This document shows, in pieces, positions 1 through 8,632 of a stretch of 64,000 nt of DNA. The translations under genes and the position numbers were made by a program. Within the stretch, counting starts at the first letter, position 1. Each line of letters starts with the position of its first letter. The stretch is from Paenibacillus glacialis (GTDB lineage: Bacteria; Bacillota; Bacilli; Paenibacillales; Paenibacillaceae): the NCBI RefSeq assembly GCF_001637205.1, contig NZ_LVJH01000016.1:1-64000 (forward strand), given 5' to 3'. The notes under the pieces are model-generated. The model did no database searches, was not told where the DNA came from, and was given only the letters and a program-made list of their open reading frames with translations.

Positions 1-186
1 CTTCGTAAGCATATGCTTATTATGAAGTTTAGGCTTCAGAAGCAAATGTAAGTTTCGAACTGCAAATTCATTCGTATCTAGTTTTCAAGGATTAAACCTT
101 GTACTGATTTTATGTTGCATGCCCTTTATAGGGTTGGATATTTTGTTGAAGTATTAACAAAGTAGATAAGCAGCACAAAAATCCTG
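1..186 (+). other. rRNA operon spacer upstream of 5S rRNA
   Basis: No 23S rRNA 3' end is recognisable here, so this is probably the 23S-5S spacer. It is AT-rich, has no supported ORF, and contains a short 'ctagttttcaagga' stretch of the kind found after 23S genes in Bacilli. The identity of the upstream rRNA is inferred from the usual 16S-23S-5S order. Confidence 0.6.
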
Positions 187-303
187 TTTGGTGGCGATAG
201 CGGAGGGGTTCCACACGTACCCATCCCGAACACGACCGTTAAGCCCTCCAGCGCCGATGGTACTTGGACCGCAGGGTCCTGGGAGAGTAGGACGTCGCCA
301 AGC
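187..303 (+). rRNA. rrf: 5S ribosomal RNA
   Basis: About 117 nt starting with TTTGGTGGCGATAGCGG and ending GGACGTCGCCAAGC. The ends pair to form helix I. The conserved internal blocks CCCATCCCGAACACG and GCGCCGATGGTA are present. It heads a tRNA cluster in the same orientation, the usual arrangement behind Bacilli rRNA operons. The ends are set by eye and could shift by 1-3 nt. Confidence 0.93.
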
Positions 304-380
304 AGCTTTTCTGAAAGATATTGTACATGCATATGTCACTGATATCTTACAGGTTGCGTTTGTAACACAAACGCTTATAT

Positions 381-456
381 TCCCTGATAGCTCAGTTGGT
401 AGAGCACTCGACTGTTAATCGAGTTGTCACAGGTTCGAGTCCTGTTCGGGGAGCCA
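381..456 (+). tRNA. tRNA-Asn (GTT)
   Basis: Full cloverleaf with acceptor TCCCTGA paired to TCGGGGA, anticodon loop CTGTTAA carrying GTT, T-arm GGTTCGAGTCC and an encoded CCA end. First of nine tRNAs after the 5S gene. Confidence 0.95.
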
Positions 457-459
457 TAT

Positions 460-551
460 GGAGAGGTGTCCGAGCTGGCCGAAGGAGCACGATTGGAAAT
501 CGTGTAGGCGCCAAAAGCGTCTCGAGGGTTCGAATCCCTCTCTCTCCGCCA
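460..551 (+). tRNA. tRNA-Ser (GGA)
   Basis: 92 nt with the long variable arm typical of tRNA-Ser. The acceptor GGAGAGG pairs with CTCTCC, the anticodon loop TTGGAAA carries GGA, and CCA is encoded. Confidence 0.95.
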
Positions 552-569
552 GAAAGATTCTACATATGT

Positions 570-644
570 GGCCCGTTGGTCAAGCGGTTAAGACACCTCC
601 CTTTCACGGAGGTAACAGGGGTTCGATTCCCCTACGGGTCACCA
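570..644 (+). tRNA. tRNA-Glu (TTC)
   Basis: 75 nt. The anticodon stem-loop CCTCC-CTTTCAC-GGAGG carries TTC. The T-arm is GGGGTTCGATTCCCC and CCA is encoded. Confidence 0.95.
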
Positions 645-663
645 ATATCATATTGCTTAATGA

Positions 664-743
<80 letters not shown>

Positions 744-770
744 ATATTCCTTAAAGGAATTGATTACTGT

Positions 771-848
771 GGAACCGTGGTGTAGTTGGCCTAACATGCC
801 TGCCTGTCACGCAGGAGATCGCGGGTTCGAATCCCGTCGGTTCCGCCA
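771..848 (+). tRNA. tRNA-Asp (GTC)
   Basis: Acceptor GGAACCG pairs with CGGTTCC. The anticodon loop CTGTCAC carries GTC, the T-arm is GCGGGTTCGAATCCCGT, and CCA is encoded. Confidence 0.95.
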
Positions 849-858
849 TTTTTACTAA

Positions 859-934
859 GGGACATTAGCTCAGTTGGTAGAGCACCTGACTCTTAATCAG
901 GGTGTCGAAGGTTCAAGCCCTTCATGTCCCACCA
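859..934 (+). tRNA. tRNA-Lys (CTT)
   Basis: Acceptor GGGACAT pairs with ATGTCCC. The anticodon stem-loop CCTGA-CTCTTAA-TCAGG carries CTT, the less common Lys anticodon reading AAG. CCA is encoded. Confidence 0.92.
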
Positions 935-948
935 TATATTTTCATTGT

Positions 949-1033
949 GCGCGTGTGGCGGAATTGGCAGACGCACTAGACTTAGGATCTAGCGTTTCAC
1001 GACGTGGGGGTTCAAGTCCCTCCACGCGCACCA
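949..1033 (+). tRNA. tRNA-Leu (TAG)
   Basis: 85 nt with a class II variable arm. Acceptor GCGCGTG pairs with CACGCGC, the anticodon loop CTTAGGA carries TAG (codon CUA), and CCA is encoded. Confidence 0.95.
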
Positions 1034-1089
1034 TTTTTATCGAAATAGCCTATAGGTATATAAATTACCGAGTATCTATTTCAAAACAT

Positions 1090-1163
1090 CGGGACGTAGC
1101 TCAGCTTGGTAGAGCACCTGGTTTGGGTCCAGGGGGTCGCATGTTCAAATCGTGTCGTCCCGA
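1090..1163 (+). tRNA. tRNA-Pro (TGG)
   Basis: Acceptor CGGGACG pairs with CGTCCCG. The anticodon loop TTTGGGT carries TGG. TAT follows the discriminator A, so CCA is not encoded and must be added after transcription, unlike the seven tRNAs upstream. Confidence 0.93.
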
Positions 1164-1175
1164 TATTTTATGTAC

Positions 1176-1246
1176 GCGGGTGTAGTTCAATGGTAGAACT
1201 TCAGCCTTCCAAGCTGATAGCGTGGGTTCGATTCCCATCACCCGCT
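1176..1246 (+). tRNA. tRNA-Gly (TCC)
   Basis: 71 nt. Acceptor GCGGGTG pairs with CACCCGC, the anticodon loop CTTCCAA carries TCC, and there is no encoded CCA. Last tRNA before the cluster terminator. Confidence 0.93.
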
Positions 1247-1273
1247 TAAAGGTTAACAAGTAATTGAATTAGC

Positions 1274-1319
1274 AATAAACAAAAAGAGCTGCGAGTTATC
1301 GTAGCTCTTTTTGTTTATT
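1274..1319 (+). terminator. Rho-independent terminator of the rRNA/tRNA cluster
   Basis: Near-perfect inverted repeat AATAAACAAAAAGAGCT ... AGCTCTTTTTGTTTATT with a short loop and a T-rich 3' side, 27 nt after tRNA-Gly. The remainder up to the next gene (1320-1534) has a weaker hairpin (AGGAT...ATCCT plus eight T, about 1407-1436) and no supported ORF. Confidence 0.9.
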
Positions 1320-1534
1320 TGAATAGCAATTCTATCTGATAAAGATCGAAATGACGGTTCCTATTTCGCCATAATATTGTTACAATTATCATACTTGAAT
1401 AGTAGGAGGATGCCTTAGTTGGGATCCTTTTTTTTGCTAATTATGATGCGGATAGAAATGAAGAGTATTATCCTTATACAAGCAATTATATATGAGCATG
1501 ATCTAATAGAGGACAAGGAAGGGAATGGATCACT

Positions 1535-2527
1535 ATGATACGATTTGGAATCATTGGAACCAGCTGGATAACGGAACGCTTCATTCAAGCTGGAATGGAG
1601 TCAGGGGAATTTGTCTTAAGTGCAGTCTACTCTCGAACAGAAGAGAAGGGTAGAGCATTTGCTACTAAATATGATATCCCAATGGTCTATACTGACTTGA
1701 AGGAAATGGTCTCGAGTAATGAACTAGATGCTGTCTACATTGCGAGTCCGAATTCATCCCATGCTGAACAAGCTATAGTATGTATGAATCATGGTAAACA
1801 TGTCTTATGTGAGAAGCCTATGGCATCGAATGTGAGAGAAATGCAAGAAATGATTGATACAGCAAGGACGAATGATGTCCTCTTGATGGAGGCTATGAAA
1901 TCGACACTCATGCCATCCTTTACTATTATGAAGGACAACTTGTATAAAATCGGTCGCATACGTCGCTATTTTGCAAGTTTTTGTCGTTATACTTCAAGTT
2001 ATGAGGAACTACAAAAGGGCAATATTCCAAATGTCTTCAATTTGTCTTATTCCAATGGTTCTTTAATGGATCTGGGTGTATATTGCATCTATCCAATGGT
2101 GACTCTTTTTGGTAAACCACAATCTATTGAGGCTACGGGTGTATTACTATCGACTGGGGCTGACGGAGAAGGAAGTATGGTCATGCAATATGGAAAGATG
2201 GATGCGGTTATCATGCATTCCAAAATAGCTGATTCCTTTTTACCCGTAGAAATTCAGGGAGAGAACGGTACGATGGTTATTGATAAGATCAGCTCGCCAC
2301 AAGATGTTAAGATACATTATAGGGATGGTACGATTGAAGATCTAAACCGACCAGATATACATAAACCGATGTATTATGAGATTCAAGAATTTATAGAATT
2401 ACTTCAGATGGGTCAACGAGAAAGTTCAGTAAACACCTTAGCTAATTCGTTAGCCGTTGCGAGAGTAATGGAGGAAGCTAGACGACAGATAGGAATTCAG
2501 TATCCCGCAGATCGATTACGAGAGTGA
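1535..2527 (+). CDS. Gfo/Idh/MocA-family NAD(P)-dependent oxidoreductase
   Basis: 330 aa, the usual family length. The N-terminal Rossmann fold opens with the dinucleotide motif GIIGTSWI (residues 5-12). The family lysine lies in GKHVLCEKPMA near residue 90, where Lys in EKP is the expected catalytic residue. The C-terminal half is the alpha/beta substrate domain (DLGVYCIYP, about 177-185). A GGAAGGGA Shine-Dalgarno precedes the ATG by about 10 nt. It is monocistronic between terminators, so the sugar or polyol substrate cannot be inferred. Family call is secure; substrate unknown. Confidence 0.88.
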   Translation: MIRFGIIGTSWITERFIQAGMESGEFVLSAVYSRTEEKGRAFATKYDIPMVYTDLKEMVSSNELDAVYIASPNSSHAEQAIVCMNHGKHVLCEKPMASNVREMQEMIDTARTNDVLLMEAMKSTLMPSFTIMKDNLYKIGRIRRYFASFCRYTSSYEELQKGNIPNVFNLSYSNGSLMDLGVYCIYPMVTLFGKPQSIEATGVLLSTGADGEGSMVMQYGKMDAVIMHSKIADSFLPVEIQGENGTMVIDKISSPQDVKIHYRDGTIEDLNRPDIHKPMYYEIQEFIELLQMGQRESSVNTLANSLAVARVMEEARRQIGIQYPADRLRE

Positions 2528-2722
2528 AGTGAAGAACGAGTAAAGGACTTTTTTGAAGACGTACAACTGATGACGAGATGAACAACTATGAAGGATAGAG
2601 AGAATAGAGACTGTTATTGGGATGGTAGAATAGTGCCTGATGTGTCGGATAATGAATAGAATGGATTTAGTTAATTGAATGATTGTGTATTCGTCGAAGT
2701 CTATCGACCCTTGTCTTGATGA

Positions 2723-2757
2723 AAGGGTACTTTAACATATAGAGTACCCTTTTTTTG
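2723..2757 (+). terminator. Terminator after the oxidoreductase gene
   Basis: Hairpin AGGGTAC...GTACCCT followed by TTTTTTT. It lies 195 nt past the stop codon and just before the convergent end of thiE. The reverse orientation has only a weak T tract. The stretch 2528-2722 holds no supported gene. Confidence 0.8.
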
Positions 2758-2779
2758 CTGTGATGGTTTAGTGAATCAT

Positions 2780-3421
2780 TTATATGAAGCTTGCTGCTGC
2801 ATCACGAACTGAAGCTGCATTAGCTATCGCTGATATGACAGATATACCATCTGCGCCAGCTTTGATAACTGCTGCAGCATTGTCTACCGTGATTCCACCT
2901 ATACCTACTAGGGGAATATCAATACCCTTTGTGCGTAATTCTTGAATAAGGCCTGTACCCTGAACTTCCTTAGCATCAGGTTTAGATTGTGTTGGATAAA
3001 TAGGACCTATACCCAAATAGTTGGCACCATCTTGTATCGCTTGTTGAGCTTCTGCAAATGTATGAGCTGAGACGCCAACTATGGTGTGTGCGCCTAATTT
3101 TTTACGTATAACGCTTGCAGATTCATCATCCTGTCCAACATGGACACCATCCGCTCCAATAGCCATAGCTAGACTGATATCGTCGTTCACGATGAAAGGG
3201 ATATGATGTTCCCGGCACAGCTTCTGTAGTTGTTTGGCTAAATCAAGGTTTGCTTGACCCATGAGAGCACCAGGCCCTTTTTCACGATATTGAAATAAAG
3301 TAATTCCTCCTGCAATGGCCTCAGACAATACATTCACAGGGTGCCTCTGACAGTTGATACTCCCCATGATGAAGTAAAGCTTAAGATGCTTTCGCATGGT
3401 CTCAGAATGAATACTAGACAC
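2780..3421 (-). CDS. thiE: Thiamine-phosphate synthase ThiE
   Basis: Couples HMP-pyrophosphate to THZ-phosphate to give thiamine monophosphate. The TIM-barrel core is clear: YFIMGS, FQYREKGPG (pyrophosphate-binding Arg/Lys), VNDD, ADGVHVGQDD, IVGVSAHT, YLGIGPIYPTQSK, and VGIGGI plus GADGISVISAI at the end. The frame stays open up to 3472. The GTG at 3421 is preferred because GGTGA sits 6-9 nt upstream and it overlaps the thiD stop by 8 nt, suggesting translational coupling; an ATG at 3397 is the main alternative. Last gene of the thi operon. Confidence 0.93.
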   Translation of the reverse strand: MSSIHSETMRKHLKLYFIMGSINCQRHPVNVLSEAIAGGITLFQYREKGPGALMGQANLDLAKQLQKLCREHHIPFIVNDDISLAMAIGADGVHVGQDDESASVIRKKLGAHTIVGVSAHTFAEAQQAIQDGANYLGIGPIYPTQSKPDAKEVQGTGLIQELRTKGIDIPLVGIGGITVDNAAAVIKAGADGISVISAIANAASVRDAAASFI

Positions 3422-4232
3422 GTATTTCACCACGCTGTCTTCTCTGATAAGCAAAATGGTTCGTAGGTCCATGACCGGATCCCATTCCTAGTTGATCCTC
3501 AATCGACGATTGAATGAATGCTTTAGCGATTTGAACAGCTTCGAGGACATTTTTTCCTTTTGCTAATTCTGCTGTTATCGCCGCTGAGTAAGTGCATCCT
3601 GTACCATGAGTATGTCTCGTCTCAATCCGTATGTTCTCCATATATATGTAATTCTCTCCATCATAAAGTAGGTCTACCACTTGATCCGTTGAAGTATCGT
3701 GTCCGCCTTTCATGACAACATATTGACTACCCATCTGAACGATGATTTTGGCTGCTTCTTCCCGATCGCTCAAAGTTCGAATAGACATTCGGGTTAGGAT
3801 CTCTGCTTCGGGTAAATTGGGCGTAGAGACTAGAGCAAGGGGGAGCAGATGTGTAATGACGGATTGAACGGCTTCTTGTTGCAAAAGAGGGGAGCCACCT
3901 TTGGCGACCATGACAGGATCAATAACTAAGTTGCGCCAATTATACCGCCGTACTTTGTCAGCTACGATACGGATAATCTCTTCACTAAATAACATCCCCG
4001 TCTTCACTGCATCAGGAGCTAAATCACTACCGATGGAGTCTAATTGCATTGCAATGGCTTCAGTGCTTGTGGGGAAGACCCCCTGAACACCTAATGTGTT
4101 CTGTGCTGTGATCGCAGTGATTGCAGACATTCCATACACACCTAGTTCTTGAAATGTCTTCAAATCAGCCTGGATGCCAGCACCACCACCACTGTCAGAA
4201 CCTGCTATAGTGAAAGCTTTATATATAGTCAT
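3414..4232 (-). CDS. thiD: Hydroxymethylpyrimidine/phosphomethylpyrimidine kinase ThiD
   Basis: 272 aa, standard length. Phosphorylates HMP and HMP-P in two steps to supply ThiE. The ribokinase-like motifs are intact: AGSDSGGGAGIQADLKTF at the N-terminus, DPVMVAKGG in the middle, and THGTGCTYSAAI with the catalytic Cys/anion-hole segment near residue 213. An AAGGAGGT Shine-Dalgarno precedes the ATG. It follows thiM after a 122-nt gap holding an imperfect duplication and overlaps thiE. Confidence 0.96.
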   Translation of the reverse strand: MTIYKAFTIAGSDSGGGAGIQADLKTFQELGVYGMSAITAITAQNTLGVQGVFPTSTEAIAMQLDSIGSDLAPDAVKTGMLFSEEIIRIVADKVRRYNWRNLVIDPVMVAKGGSPLLQQEAVQSVITHLLPLALVSTPNLPEAEILTRMSIRTLSDREEAAKIIVQMGSQYVVMKGGHDTSTDQVVDLLYDGENYIYMENIRIETRHTHGTGCTYSAAITAELAKGKNVLEAVQIAKAFIQSSIEDQLGMGSGHGPTNHFAYQRRQRGEIRV

Positions 4233-4250
4233 GATGTAACCTCCTTCAAA

Positions 4251-4325
4251 GTTCTTTTCAAGTTCTCGAAATATCTCGTATTAGATGACTCGCCTATTCA
4301 TGTTCTTTTCAGTACTTGAAATATC
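4251..4325. repeat. Imperfect ~51-bp duplication between thiM and thiD
   Basis: The block GTTCTTTTCA followed about 5 nt later by a GAAATATC segment occurs at 4251-4275 and again at 4302-4326, 51 nt apart. It lies in the only sizeable gap inside the thi operon. Cause and function are unknown. Confidence 0.55.
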
Positions 4326-4354
4326 ACCGATTATATTCGTCTCATCTATTGAAT

Positions 4355-5149
4355 CTATTGAATCTTTTGAATGTTTGCTCTTAATTGGACAATTTCTGGG
4401 GTCACCAACGCTAAATGATTCAGGAATTCAATCTGAAAGCTGCCAGGTCCTTGTGCTTCTGTCTTCTCAGCAGCGATTTCTGCGGCAATACCATAGAAGG
4501 CAACGGCCTCGGTAACCGATTCAATCGATTGTTGCTCCGCAACACTTAAAAAGGCAGCGATGACAGAGCCAAGTAAACATCCGCAACCCGTCACCTTTGT
4601 CAAAATGGGGTGACCATTACTCACGAGATATGTCGTTTGTCCGTCCGTAATGACATCATCCGCTCCCGTAATTACAACAATACAACCTAACTTTTGAGCT
4701 GCCTTTTGCGCGAGTAGGATCACGTTTCCTTCACCAGCACCAGCATCAACGCCTTTAATGGACCAACTCTCACCAATAACATGGGCTACCTCAGCAACAT
4801 TCCCACGTAGTACGGTAAGCTTGATTTCTTGGGTTATTAGCTGTGCTATAGCTGTACGATAGGAAGTAGCGCCTGCACCGACTGGATCAAATACGATGGG
4901 CACGTTGCGCTCATTTGATGATTTACCTGCAATGAGGATGGAGTTCACAATACTTTCATTCAGAGTCCCCATGTTGAATAGTGCTGCATCAGCGATCTTA
5001 GCAACGTCAGCTACCTCTTCGATACCATCAGCCATAAAAGGAGAGGCACCTAAAGCTAGGAGCCCATTGGCAGTGAAATTGGTAACTACCGTATTGGTGA
5101 TGTTGTGTACTAGTGGTCTCTTTTGACGTACTTTTTGTAGAAATGTCAT
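4355..5149 (-). CDS. thiM: Hydroxyethylthiazole kinase ThiM
   Basis: 264 aa. Phosphorylates 5-(2-hydroxyethyl)-4-methylthiazole for salvage. Diagnostic segments are [19 protein letters not shown] near the N-terminus, [31 protein letters not shown], and the catalytic [15 protein letters not shown] near residue 195 with Gly-Cys-Gly. AAGGAGG precedes the ATG. With ThiD, ThiE and the transporter it makes this a salvage operon rather than a de novo one. Confidence 0.96.
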   Translation of the reverse strand: MTFLQKVRQKRPLVHNITNTVVTNFTANGLLALGASPFMADGIEEVADVAKIADAALFNMGTLNESIVNSILIAGKSSNERNVPIVFDPVGAGATSYRTAIAQLITQEIKLTVLRGNVAEVAHVIGESWSIKGVDAGAGEGNVILLAQKAAQKLGCIVVITGADDVITDGQTTYLVSNGHPILTKVTGCGCLLGSVIAAFLSVAEQQSIESVTEAVAFYGIAAEIAAEKTEAQGPGSFQIEFLNHLALVTPEIVQLRANIQKIQ

Positions 5150-5173
5150 GATTAAATTCCTCCTTGGAATGAA

Positions 5174-6199
5174 TTATAAATTGATAAATGCATCATTAGC
5201 GTTGACCGCATTAGGTAATAGCTTATTATTCATGAGCCATTGATTAACGTTCTCCCATGATTCTGGTGCTTGATATCCGAAAGGTTGATCCTTAGCATCC
5301 ATAAGGGGTAATAGCATCTGTAAACTCTTCGTTTCTATTTCTTTATCTAGAGGTGATGTTTGATCTTCATGTTCGAAAAGAACGGATAGAGCTTGGTCAG
5401 GGTGCTGGTGTACATTTTGTTGTCCTTCTCGAATGGCTGTAACAAACTTGGCAAGTAACTCTGGCTTCTCTTTCAAGCCTTGGTCGCTAGCGACGAGTAC
5501 AAGCTCATAATAATCTGGTACACCATATTCCGTAGGATTTAGAGAGACCATAGGGTGACCTTGCTTAGCCAGTATGAGTTGCTCATGATTAATGAATCCA
5601 CCCATGATCGCATCAACCTTGGATGTTGCAATGGAAGGAATCAGATCATATCCTACATCGATCATATTGACGTTCTGAGAGTCGCCTCCATCGTTCTTAA
5701 TCATCGTATGTACCATAGCTTCATATAAAGGGATGGAAGAGTATCCGACGTTTGCGCCGACTAGATCTTTGGGCGATTTAACCTTTCCACCAGCAGGCAC
5801 CATAAGATGATTGAGAGGATGTCTAACGATAGCGGCTATCGATTTAACGGGAATATTCTCACCTCGGGCCATAAGGACTTGAGGTTGATAGCTAAGGGCT
5901 AGATCGATTTTGCCAGTAGCCACTAGTTTCAAAGCGTCATTGGTTTCTGCGGGCATTTGAATGTTTACTTGTAATCCTTGTTCTGTGAAATACCCATTCT
6001 TTTGTGCTGTATATAAGAAAGAGTGAACAGCATTTGGATACCAATCGAGCATGATCGAGAGTTCTTGAACTTCTTTTTCAGAAGAAGTAGAGGGCTGTGC
6101 AGTGCCTTGATTTGAAATAGCTCCGTTTCCACAACCGGTAAGTGATAGTAGTATGCATATAAGTAGTATTGAGATCATTGAGTTCCTTGTTCCTGTCAT
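5174..6199 (-). CDS. thiY: ThiY-like substrate-binding lipoprotein of a thiamine-precursor ABC transporter
   Basis: 341 aa. An N-terminal lipoprotein signal ends in the lipobox LTGC (Cys at about 22). The body is an NMT1/THI5-like periplasmic fold: LDWYPNAVHSFLYTAQK, then YFTEQGL, and the typical TGKIDLALSYQP segment. Homologues bind pyrimidine precursors such as HMP or formylaminopyrimidine, and the placement in a TPP-regulated operon with thiD supports this. The start codon overlaps the thiX stop by 4 nt (ATGA). Exact ligand is inferred. Confidence 0.88.
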   Translation of the reverse strand: MTGTRNSMISILLICILLSLTGCGNGAISNQGTAQPSTSSEKEVQELSIMLDWYPNAVHSFLYTAQKNGYFTEQGLQVNIQMPAETNDALKLVATGKIDLALSYQPQVLMARGENIPVKSIAAIVRHPLNHLMVPAGGKVKSPKDLVGANVGYSSIPLYEAMVHTMIKNDGGDSQNVNMIDVGYDLIPSIATSKVDAIMGGFINHEQLILAKQGHPMVSLNPTEYGVPDYYELVLVASDQGLKEKPELLAKFVTAIREGQQNVHQHPDQALSVLFEHEDQTSPLDKEIETKSLQMLLPLMDAKDQPFGYQAPESWENVNQWLMNNKLLPNAVNANDAFINL

Positions 6200-6972
6200 T
6201 TCGTTGTTCCTCTTCTCTTAAGAATTTGTTTCTCTATGATTACAATCGTCATAAAAAGGGAAATGCCAAGTAAAGAAAGTAACAATATGGATGCGAACAT
6301 GGCATCTGTATGCATATTACTCGACATCCTTCGGCTGAAGTAACCTAGACCTTTCGTACCGCCTAACCATTCGCCAATCGTAGCGCCAACGACACAATAT
6401 ACGATGGATAGTTTTAATCCTGAGAAGAAGGAAGGCAAGGCCATAGGAATTTCAATGGTTCGAAAAATATCAAAGCGGTTGGCCCCCATGGTCATGAGTA
6501 ACTCGGTATAATCGCGATTGCCTTTCTTGAGACCATCGTATGTACTCACTACAATCGGAAAGAATGCAGTCAGGAATACTACGGCCACCTTACTCCAAAT
6601 GCTGTATCCGAACCACATGATGAAGATGGGAGAGAGCGCGATTAAAGGGATGGTCTGACTAATAATGAGGAAAGGATAGAGAGCTTTCTCAAGTGGACGG
6701 AATATATGCATACCTACCGCTAGAATAACGCCCCCTATGACAGATAGTATAAATCCTAAGGAAACTTCCTCTAAAGTCGCAATTAAATGCTGACCGATTA
6801 ACAAATGGCTGTCTTCAAATAACGCACGTATAATCGAGGTGGGGGCAGGAATAATAAACGAAGGGATCCATCCTAAAGCGATAACTGCTTCCCAAGAGAC
6901 TAGAAGTAGTAGTAAAAGAAGTACAAACCATCCATAATCGTGAGCCCACCGTTTAAAAAGAAGTCTTCTCAT
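6196..6972 (-). CDS. thiX: ThiX-like ABC transporter permease
   Basis: 258 aa with about six hydrophobic segments and the BPD_transp_1 signature. The EAA-like loop is GANRFDIFRTIEIPMALPSF, the contact site for the ATPase. It overlaps the broken thiZ gene upstream by 20 nt and thiY downstream by 4 nt, so translation is likely coupled. Together with ThiY it forms the membrane and binding parts of the importer. Its dedicated ATPase is disrupted. Confidence 0.9.
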   Translation of the reverse strand: MRRLLFKRWAHDYGWFVLLLLLLLVSWEAVIALGWIPSFIIPAPTSIIRALFEDSHLLIGQHLIATLEEVSLGFILSVIGGVILAVGMHIFRPLEKALYPFLIISQTIPLIALSPIFIMWFGYSIWSKVAVVFLTAFFPIVVSTYDGLKKGNRDYTELLMTMGANRFDIFRTIEIPMALPSFFSGLKLSIVYCVVGATIGEWLGGTKGLGYFSRRMSSNMHTDAMFASILLLSLLGISLFMTIVIIEKQILKRRGTTK

Positions 6973-7730
6973 ATAGTCTTTGCTCCAAATCTTGCCTCAA
7001 CTGAATAAAGTCAGGGTCGTAGTTCATCGCGTAATGCCGCGGCCTAGGTAAATTAACGTGGATCTCTTGAACCTCTTGATTACACTCAGCGGGCAAGAGG
7101 TAGATTCGGTCACTTAATAGAATGGCTTCTTCCAAATCATGCGTAATGAAGAGAACGGTCTTATGAAGATCATCCCACAGATCGAGTAACCAACGATGCA
7201 TCTCTCTTTTGGTCATAGCGTCAAGGGCGCCGAAAGGTTCATCTAATAGTAAGAGATCTTGACCTGTTATGAGTGTTCTTAGAAAAGCGACACGATGCCG
7301 CATACCACCTGATAATTCATTGGGATAGGATTGACCGTATTTCCCTAGACCGAACCGTTCTAGGTTAATCTGAATGTCAGCTATGACTTCCTCTTTGCCT
7401 ACTTTGGTAGGTTCCCGATTAAGCTCCCAAGGGTAGTAGGCAATTATCTAGAACAGTTCTCCAAGGTAGTAGCAGGTCCTTTTGAGGCATGTATGCCACT
7501 TTGCCTAATCGAGATTGTGTCGCTAATTTGCCATGTATCCGTATTTCACCGCTTATTGGTTCTAAAAGTCCAGCAATGAGCCTAAAAAGAGTGCTTTTTC
7601 CTGATCCGCTAACGCCAATAATAGAAATGAATTCACCAGCATGAACATTCATAGAGAGTCCTTGAATAATGGGTGATTCGTGTGGTTGAGAATAAGAGTA
7701 TGTTAAATTATGCAGGGATAAGATGGCTAT
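6953..7730 (-). pseudogene. thiZ: ThiZ-like ABC ATPase, frameshifted and without a standard start codon
   Basis: Two fragments together give a nitrate/taurine-type ABC ATPase. The upstream part holds Walker A GVSGSGKST and Q-loop YMPQKDLLLPW but stops at about 7419. The downstream part carries LSGG, LLLLDEPFGALD and the H-loop FITHD. A reading shift by one base in the GGG run around 7424-7426 joins them without any stop. The first frame can be extended upstream to 7730, where a GTGAGG Shine-Dalgarno is followed by ATA rather than ATG; no ATG, GTG or TTG lies there in frame. Either a decaying gene or sequencing error at the G run. Confidence 0.85.
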
Positions 7731-7756
7731 GATCGCCTCACTTTCAGTAAATAAAT

Positions 7757-7795
7757 AAAAGACCCAACCATTTCCGGAAAGGAAATAAGTGGGTC
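7757..7795 (-). terminator. Attenuator terminator of the TPP riboswitch
   Basis: On the minus strand GACCCACTTATTTCC pairs with GGAAATGGTTGGGTC and is followed by TTTTATTTATTT. It lies between the TPP aptamer and the first thi gene, the classical position for ligand-dependent premature termination. Confidence 0.88.
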
Positions 7796-7839
7796 AAAAA
7801 GTTCAATCAGCAAGAATATGCACGAGTTGAAGATTTCGT

Positions 7840-7927
7840 TCCACTTCCCTCCGCTGGTATAATCCAGATCAGGTTCCAAGGGTCCGGAACGTTAAGTTCC
7901 ATCTCAGTCGTTAGACTCCCCTAGTGA
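7840..7927 (-). promoter_or_regulatory. TPP riboswitch (THI element)
   Basis: The minus strand shows the conserved aptamer: GGGGAGTC, CTGAGAT (pyrimidine-sensor side), then ACCCTTGGAACCTGATC and ATACCAGCGGAGGGAAG (pyrophosphate-sensor side). Short outer arms CACT/AGTG close P1. It is followed by an attenuator and the thi transport/salvage operon, so high TPP should shut off transcription. Confidence 0.96.
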
Positions 7928-8014
7928 AATACAAGGTCTTATTCAATTCATAACTCATCAAATATAACACAATTTACAAATAAGTAAATAAGAATCAGAT
8001 AGGTAATCCTAATC

Positions 8015-8557
8015 CTAATATGCGTTGCTCTCTGAATCGATACTGATGGAGATCAATACAATAGCAGGTTCGTCACCTACATTTTTGACGTAATGGGGTA
8101 CACAGGCTTTCCAGCTAAAGGAGTCACCCGTGCTCAGAGTAGCAGAATCCTCACCTTGTTCGATAAATATGGTACCTTGTATGATGAAATGAATTTCTTC
8201 ACCTGCATGGGCATGAGCATCTTCTGTAGACTCACCTGCGGGCATTTCTACAAGCATCATGCGCACATTGCCACGATCACTTAGATGCTCAACATGGAAG
8301 TTTTCCTTACCATGTATCGTCTTACGGCGTTCATCTTTACGTATAATATGCATTCGTTCTTCGTTCTTTAAGAGAAGAAATGCAAGCGGTACGTTTAGAG
8401 CCTGTGCGATGCTATCTAATGTGGCGATGGAAGGGGAGGTTTTATTGTTCTCCACTTGACTCATAAATCCTTGTGATAATCCAGTTCGCTCACATATTTG
8501 TTGTATAGACCAATTTTTTCTTTTGCGAATGGACCGAATATTGGAGCCAATATCCAT
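8015..8557 (-). CDS. XRE-family regulator with C-terminal cupin domain
   Basis: 180 aa. An N-terminal helix-turn-helix (about 5-60: SIQQICERTGLSQGFMSQVE with PSIATL) is joined to a cupin_2 barrel (about 105-175: AHAHAGEEIHFIIQGT, then GDSFSW). Such proteins sense a small molecule through the cupin and repress neighbouring catabolic or transport genes. It is divergent from the CatE-like gene. Its promoter TTGCCA-N17-TATTAT (minus strand) overlaps one of two near-identical 21-bp repeats, suggesting autoregulation. Confidence 0.9.
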   Translation of the reverse strand: MDIGSNIRSIRKRKNWSIQQICERTGLSQGFMSQVENNKTSPSIATLDSIAQALNVPLAFLLLKNEERMHIIRKDERRKTIHGKENFHVEHLSDRGNVRMMLVEMPAGESTEDAHAHAGEEIHFIIQGTIFIEQGEDSATLSTGDSFSWKACVPHYVKNVGDEPAIVLISISIDSESNAY

Positions 8558-8585
8558 AATAATCTCTCCTAATGGGTACTTTTAT

Positions 8586-8606
8586 TTATAATATCAAATA
8601 TATATT
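8586..8606. promoter_or_regulatory. Candidate operator, copy 1, overlapping the XRE-cupin promoter
   Basis: 21-bp AT-rich block of the form TTATAATATCAAATATATAT plus T. It matches a second block at 8633-8653 at 19 of 21 positions. It covers the -10 (8588-8593) and most of the 17-bp spacer of the minus-strand promoter whose -35 is at 8611-8616. Binding by the adjacent regulator is inference. Confidence 0.55.
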
Positions 8607-8632
8607 GACTTGGCAAAACAATCGTGATAAAT

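Noticed and set aside
1..186. 23S rRNA 3' end
   Set aside because: No terminal 23S helix sequence is recognisable, so only spacer is claimed.
2588..2659. 23-codon ORF after the oxidoreductase
   Set aside because: Too short, no Shine-Dalgarno, between a stop codon and terminator.
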